This document shows, one piece after another, positions 61,801 to 64,000 of a stretch of DNA of 64,000 nt. The stretch is taken from assembly GCF_038396675.1 (NCBI RefSeq), contig NC_088926.1, forward strand, positions 26,922,501 to 26,986,500, given 5' to 3'. Under the pieces are notes generated by a model that was not told where the DNA came from, did no database searches, and saw only the letters and a list, made by a program, of their open reading frames with translations. The translations under genes were made by a program, and so were the position numbers. Origin of the DNA: Hydra vulgaris. Lineage: Eukaryota; Cnidaria; Hydrozoa; Anthoathecata; Hydridae. Every line of letters starts with the position of its first letter. Within the stretch, counting starts at the first letter, position 1.

Positions 61801-64000
61801 CCTCTTCTTTATTTCAAGTAACTTTAAGGGTACCACAAGGTTCTATCTTTGCTCCTGTATTACTTCTTATCTACAATAATGATCTTCATGAAATCTAAAG
61901 TGACTCTATTTGCTGACTCAACTTTATACTCTTGTCTTGACAAAAAATCTTCACTTTTTAATTGCTTAGAACAAGCAGCCAATTTTAAATTTGATCTCTC
62001 TTCTGTAACTGCCTAAGACTTGCAGTGCCTTATGGATTTTAATTCTGGACTTAAAATCCACAATTTTTGTTAGACTTCAAAACTCATTTATTTACTGCAA
62101 AAAAAATATTGCAATATTGTTGGCATTCCAATATTGACGAATAACAACCCTCTTACTTTCAGACAAAGTCTAAAAGCACATTGTTAATGTAATTAGACCT
62201 GCTTTATCTGCCAAACTTGAGCTACTCCCATTGTTGCAAGGTTGCATTTCTTTCTTTTTTCTACAAATACAATCATGGTCAATGCTTAAACGAGCTATCA
62301 TCTCTATAATGATAAACTCATTCTAGCTTGGCTTTTTATTCAACAGGTTGCATCCTTTTACTGTGAAAACCTTATAATTCTTACTCATCTTCATGTTTTC
62401 CTTTTTTATACAACTTACAACTTTTTAAGTTTTCAGTTATACATTTCCTAGTATTTTAGCTTATTCTCTATTTTAAAGTAACTCATAACTTAATAGTGGT
62501 TGCTTGCAATCTTGTAAATTAGGGTTTAAAAATATTTAAATGTATGCCATTATTTAATAAATAGTAAATGCAAGCATAAAATTATAATATGTTAAGTATT
62601 ATAAATTTTTTTTCTAGCCCTGGCTACCAACCCCAGCTAAATCTTATAAATTTGCTGGGATAGGTTTGCAAAAAGTCTTATTTTTAGCCGGGGCCAAACT
62701 TACTATAACTAACAGGATAAAACTGGATAAACTGTTAGTATTAACAATTTGATTGGATAAACTTATAGTCATTATATTTAGAATGATTAAAGTTCTTAAA
62801 CAACTATTAGAGATATATCGATGAAAAAGGCCGATTGTGGCTAATAATAACGTTTAATGTATGTATATAAAAGTAATATATTAATATTAGGTATATAATT
62901 TGCATATAGTTGGGCTTATGCACAAGTATAATATAAGTTGGGCTTATGCACAAGTAGTGGTTTGTTCTATTAGACAATGCCGATGCCTCTACCAATTAAT
63001 GAGCCGATTAAATAGTTAAGCCGATTTTCCAAGTTAAAACTTTTTCTTGAATGCTAAAGATAATAATTGATTAAATTTGTTGCTAAATAAAATACTTGAT
63101 TTGACTAATGATTATTTATAAATTATAATAAATAATTTATTTTTGCAATCTATTTATCATTTAGAACTTAAAACCTGGATTAAAATGAGACTTTTAAAAT
63201 AAATGTTGAGACTTTGATGACTTTTAACTCTTGATGTTTAAATATTTCAAGTCATATAGTTATTTAGAAAGCTATAGCTACTATTTGCATACGTCATATA
63301 ACATTCTTATATAACATTTAATCTGAATCAGGACCAGATCGTGGTATTAAACTGACCCTATATTGAGGCAGGTAAAACTCCTTAGTTGTGGTGAAATCAA
63401 CTTGGAAAAGAAACTCTCATATTAAACCTACAATTTAATCATAGGTAAAGGCAGTATAAACTTTTTATGATAATCCTTGTAGCAGTAGAACCACAATAGA
63501 AATTTTTGCTCTGATTTGCTAAATACATTAATAATAAGATGTTATAAAAAATTAACAATAAGATGTTGTAAAAAATTAACTCTGAAACTATGAAAACTTT
63601 TCCAAACAACACAAGTGTAAAAACAAAGACATTTAACTGTCTTTAACTAAGTTTACATAATACAGAGTATTAATGTCTAACCATTGTCCAACTTTTAATT
63701 CATATTTTAAAGTTTTTTAACAATTCTGAGTAGAATTGCAGCATCACAAGTATCATTGATCTGCCAAGAAGGTGAGCTGGTGTGTTTACACACCTTGGGT
63801 TACACATCAGCATGTTGATGAGCCTCAAAGGGCGAAACACGCAAGTGATTGTGATATGCACAAATTAGACAATAATACTCTGTTTTCACATATTTAATAT
63901 TTAAAAACATACCGATAACAAATACTCTGCAGCTCTATCTGCATTTTGAAAACTTCGTTGAAGAGCTCTTAAAACTTGCTCTCTACTAAAGCCAAGTGAC
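53974..64000 (-). CDS. RAD23: UV excision repair protein RAD23 (5' end beyond window)
   Basis: Minus-strand exons, 5' to 3': 63913-64000 (UBA1, with [16 protein letters not shown] and AAEYLLS), 55628-55712 (acidic linker), 54631-54755 and 54152-54313 (XPC-binding/STI1-like domain, with [17 protein letters not shown] and GRSNPQLLQ, then a Gly-rich linker) and 53974-54075 (UBA2, with [19 protein letters not shown], ending FLLSSI-stop). All junctions have GT/AG borders and agree in phase. RAD23 shuttles polyubiquitinated proteins to the proteasome through its UBA and N-terminal ubiquitin-like domains and stabilises XPC in nucleotide excision repair. The ubiquitin-like part lies beyond the right edge. 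No disabling change is seen. The large intron 55713-63912 is full of repeats. Confidence 0.92.
55784..55894. repeat. (TA)n microsatellite
   Basis: About 110 bp of TA with CATA interruptions, at the 5' end of the large RAD23 intron region, 70 bp beyond the linker exon. Confidence 0.95.
56276..56415 (+). pseudogene. Tc1/mariner transposase N-terminal fragment
   Basis: Diverged copy of 33003-33146, ending at the same AAATTTAAATGCAGCCAA point. A catalytic C-terminal half of a Tc1 transposase in the same orientation lies at 59140-59820. The two may be halves of one element split by the material between. Confidence 0.5.
57081..57165. repeat. 27-bp triplicate repeat in decayed ORF
   Basis: Three exact copies of GCAAACATTCTAATGATAAC plus GAAAAAA. 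Read in one frame they encode KSKHSNDNE three times, probably the original coding frame of an unidentified element spanning about 56860-58970. Confidence 0.8.
57430..57640 (+). mobile_element. SINE family B (tRNA-derived)
   Basis: GCAGCCATAGCGCAGTGGG head containing a short internal duplication (CAGAACTTAGAGGT twice), then GGCATGAACTTCCTG, CTCCCGCGGTGCTCTGTG and GGAAGCACCTAAATAAC, and an ACA/A-rich tail. Lies in the RAD23 intron, antisense to RAD23. Confidence 0.85.
59140..59820 (+). pseudogene. Tc1/mariner transposase C-terminal half
   Basis: Plus-strand blocks separated by stops: DETYCKKD (first catalytic Asp region), [54 protein letters not shown] and [13 protein letters not shown]. The order fits the catalytic domain of a Tc1-like transposase. 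At least six stops. Confidence 0.65.
60527..60665. repeat. (ATC)n-rich degenerate microsatellite
   Basis: ATCATC, TTCATC and GATCAT units between about 60590 and 60660. No gene. Confidence 0.75.
60770..62290 (+). pseudogene. Decayed CR1/Jockey-type LINE reverse transcriptase
   Basis: Plus-strand blocks in shifting frames: [20 protein letters not shown] before 61620, [20 protein letters not shown] near 61830 (the VPQGS motif of non-LTR RTs), then [20 protein letters not shown] (FADD box with one Asp lost) near 61895 and KFDLSSVTA and LMDFNSG near 62000. The catalytic YADD/FADD acidic pair is damaged and several frames are broken. In the RAD23 intron, antisense to the gene. Confidence 0.72.
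62926..62957. repeat. Short tandem duplication
   Basis: AGTTGGGCTTATGCACAAGT occurs at about 62907 and again at 62936. Confidence 0.75.
63815..63847 (+). ncRNA. Degenerate hammerhead-like motif
   Basis: UUGAUGAG, stem II GCCU-CAAA-GGGC, GAAAC, a possible tiny stem III around ACGCAA, then GUG. The core differs from a working hammerhead at two positions: U for C at the start of CUGAUGA, and G at the cleavage position. No continuous stem I. A perfect GGTGTG-TTTA-CACACC hairpin lies 35 bp upstream. Confidence 0.3.

Noticed and set aside
60434-62715. GGGGC-rich blocks as terminal repeats of one element enclosing the LINE
   Set aside because: Similarity between AGCTGGGGCCGGGTTTG and the inverse of the block near 62640 is short and imperfect; not enough to define an element.

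Overview
The window is AT-rich animal nuclear DNA. It has compact exons with GT/AG borders, introns of several kilobases, very long (TA)n tracts, two tRNA-derived SINE families, Tc1/mariner, hAT, Sola-like, Penelope-like, CR1-like and LTR elements, and many foldback repeats. This combination fits a cnidarian, most likely Hydra or a close hydrozoan. That assignment is inference from repeat style and protein resemblance; no database was searched.

Layout. From 2.4 to 47.4 kb on the plus strand lie scattered exons of one modular receptor: a 48-nt Cys-containing mini-exon and a decayed duplicate, an EGF exon, a large Ser/Thr-rich mucin-like exon, a second EGF exon, two GAIN-domain exons, a GPS exon (CQCNHLTNFA), then exons for TM2-3, TM4 and TM5-7 of an adhesion GPCR. 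Splice phases agree between most neighbouring exons. The gene looks dead: stop codons in GAIN and TM4, frameshifts in the mucin and TM5 exons, a Cys-to-Tyr change in an EGF module, a missing GPS cysteine, and no recognisable TM1 exon. Its introns are packed with transposons.

From 52.6 kb to the right edge the minus strand holds two apparently functional genes: a two-exon LicD-family protein (fukutin/FKRP-like fold), and about 400 bp upstream of it RAD23 (UBA1, XPC-binding domain and UBA2 visible; the ubiquitin-like N-terminus lies outside the window). The large RAD23 intron (55.7-63.9 kb) contains Tc1 pieces, a SINE and a decayed CR1-like LINE.

Mobile DNA. The clearest structures are: a 6.2-kb LTR element (CAAT target duplication) carrying a 4.7-kb Sola-like transposon with TIRs of about 0.7 kb; a Tc1/mariner element with doubled (IR/DR-type) ends and a dead transposase; a 2.4-kb DNA transposon at 42.8-45.2 kb; a deleted hAT with a SINE in it; and several MITE/foldback elements. 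A hammerhead ribozyme with an intact core sits at 10.87-10.91 kb (minus strand) beside a Penelope-like fragment, and further hammerhead-like motifs occur at 8.6 and 63.8 kb.
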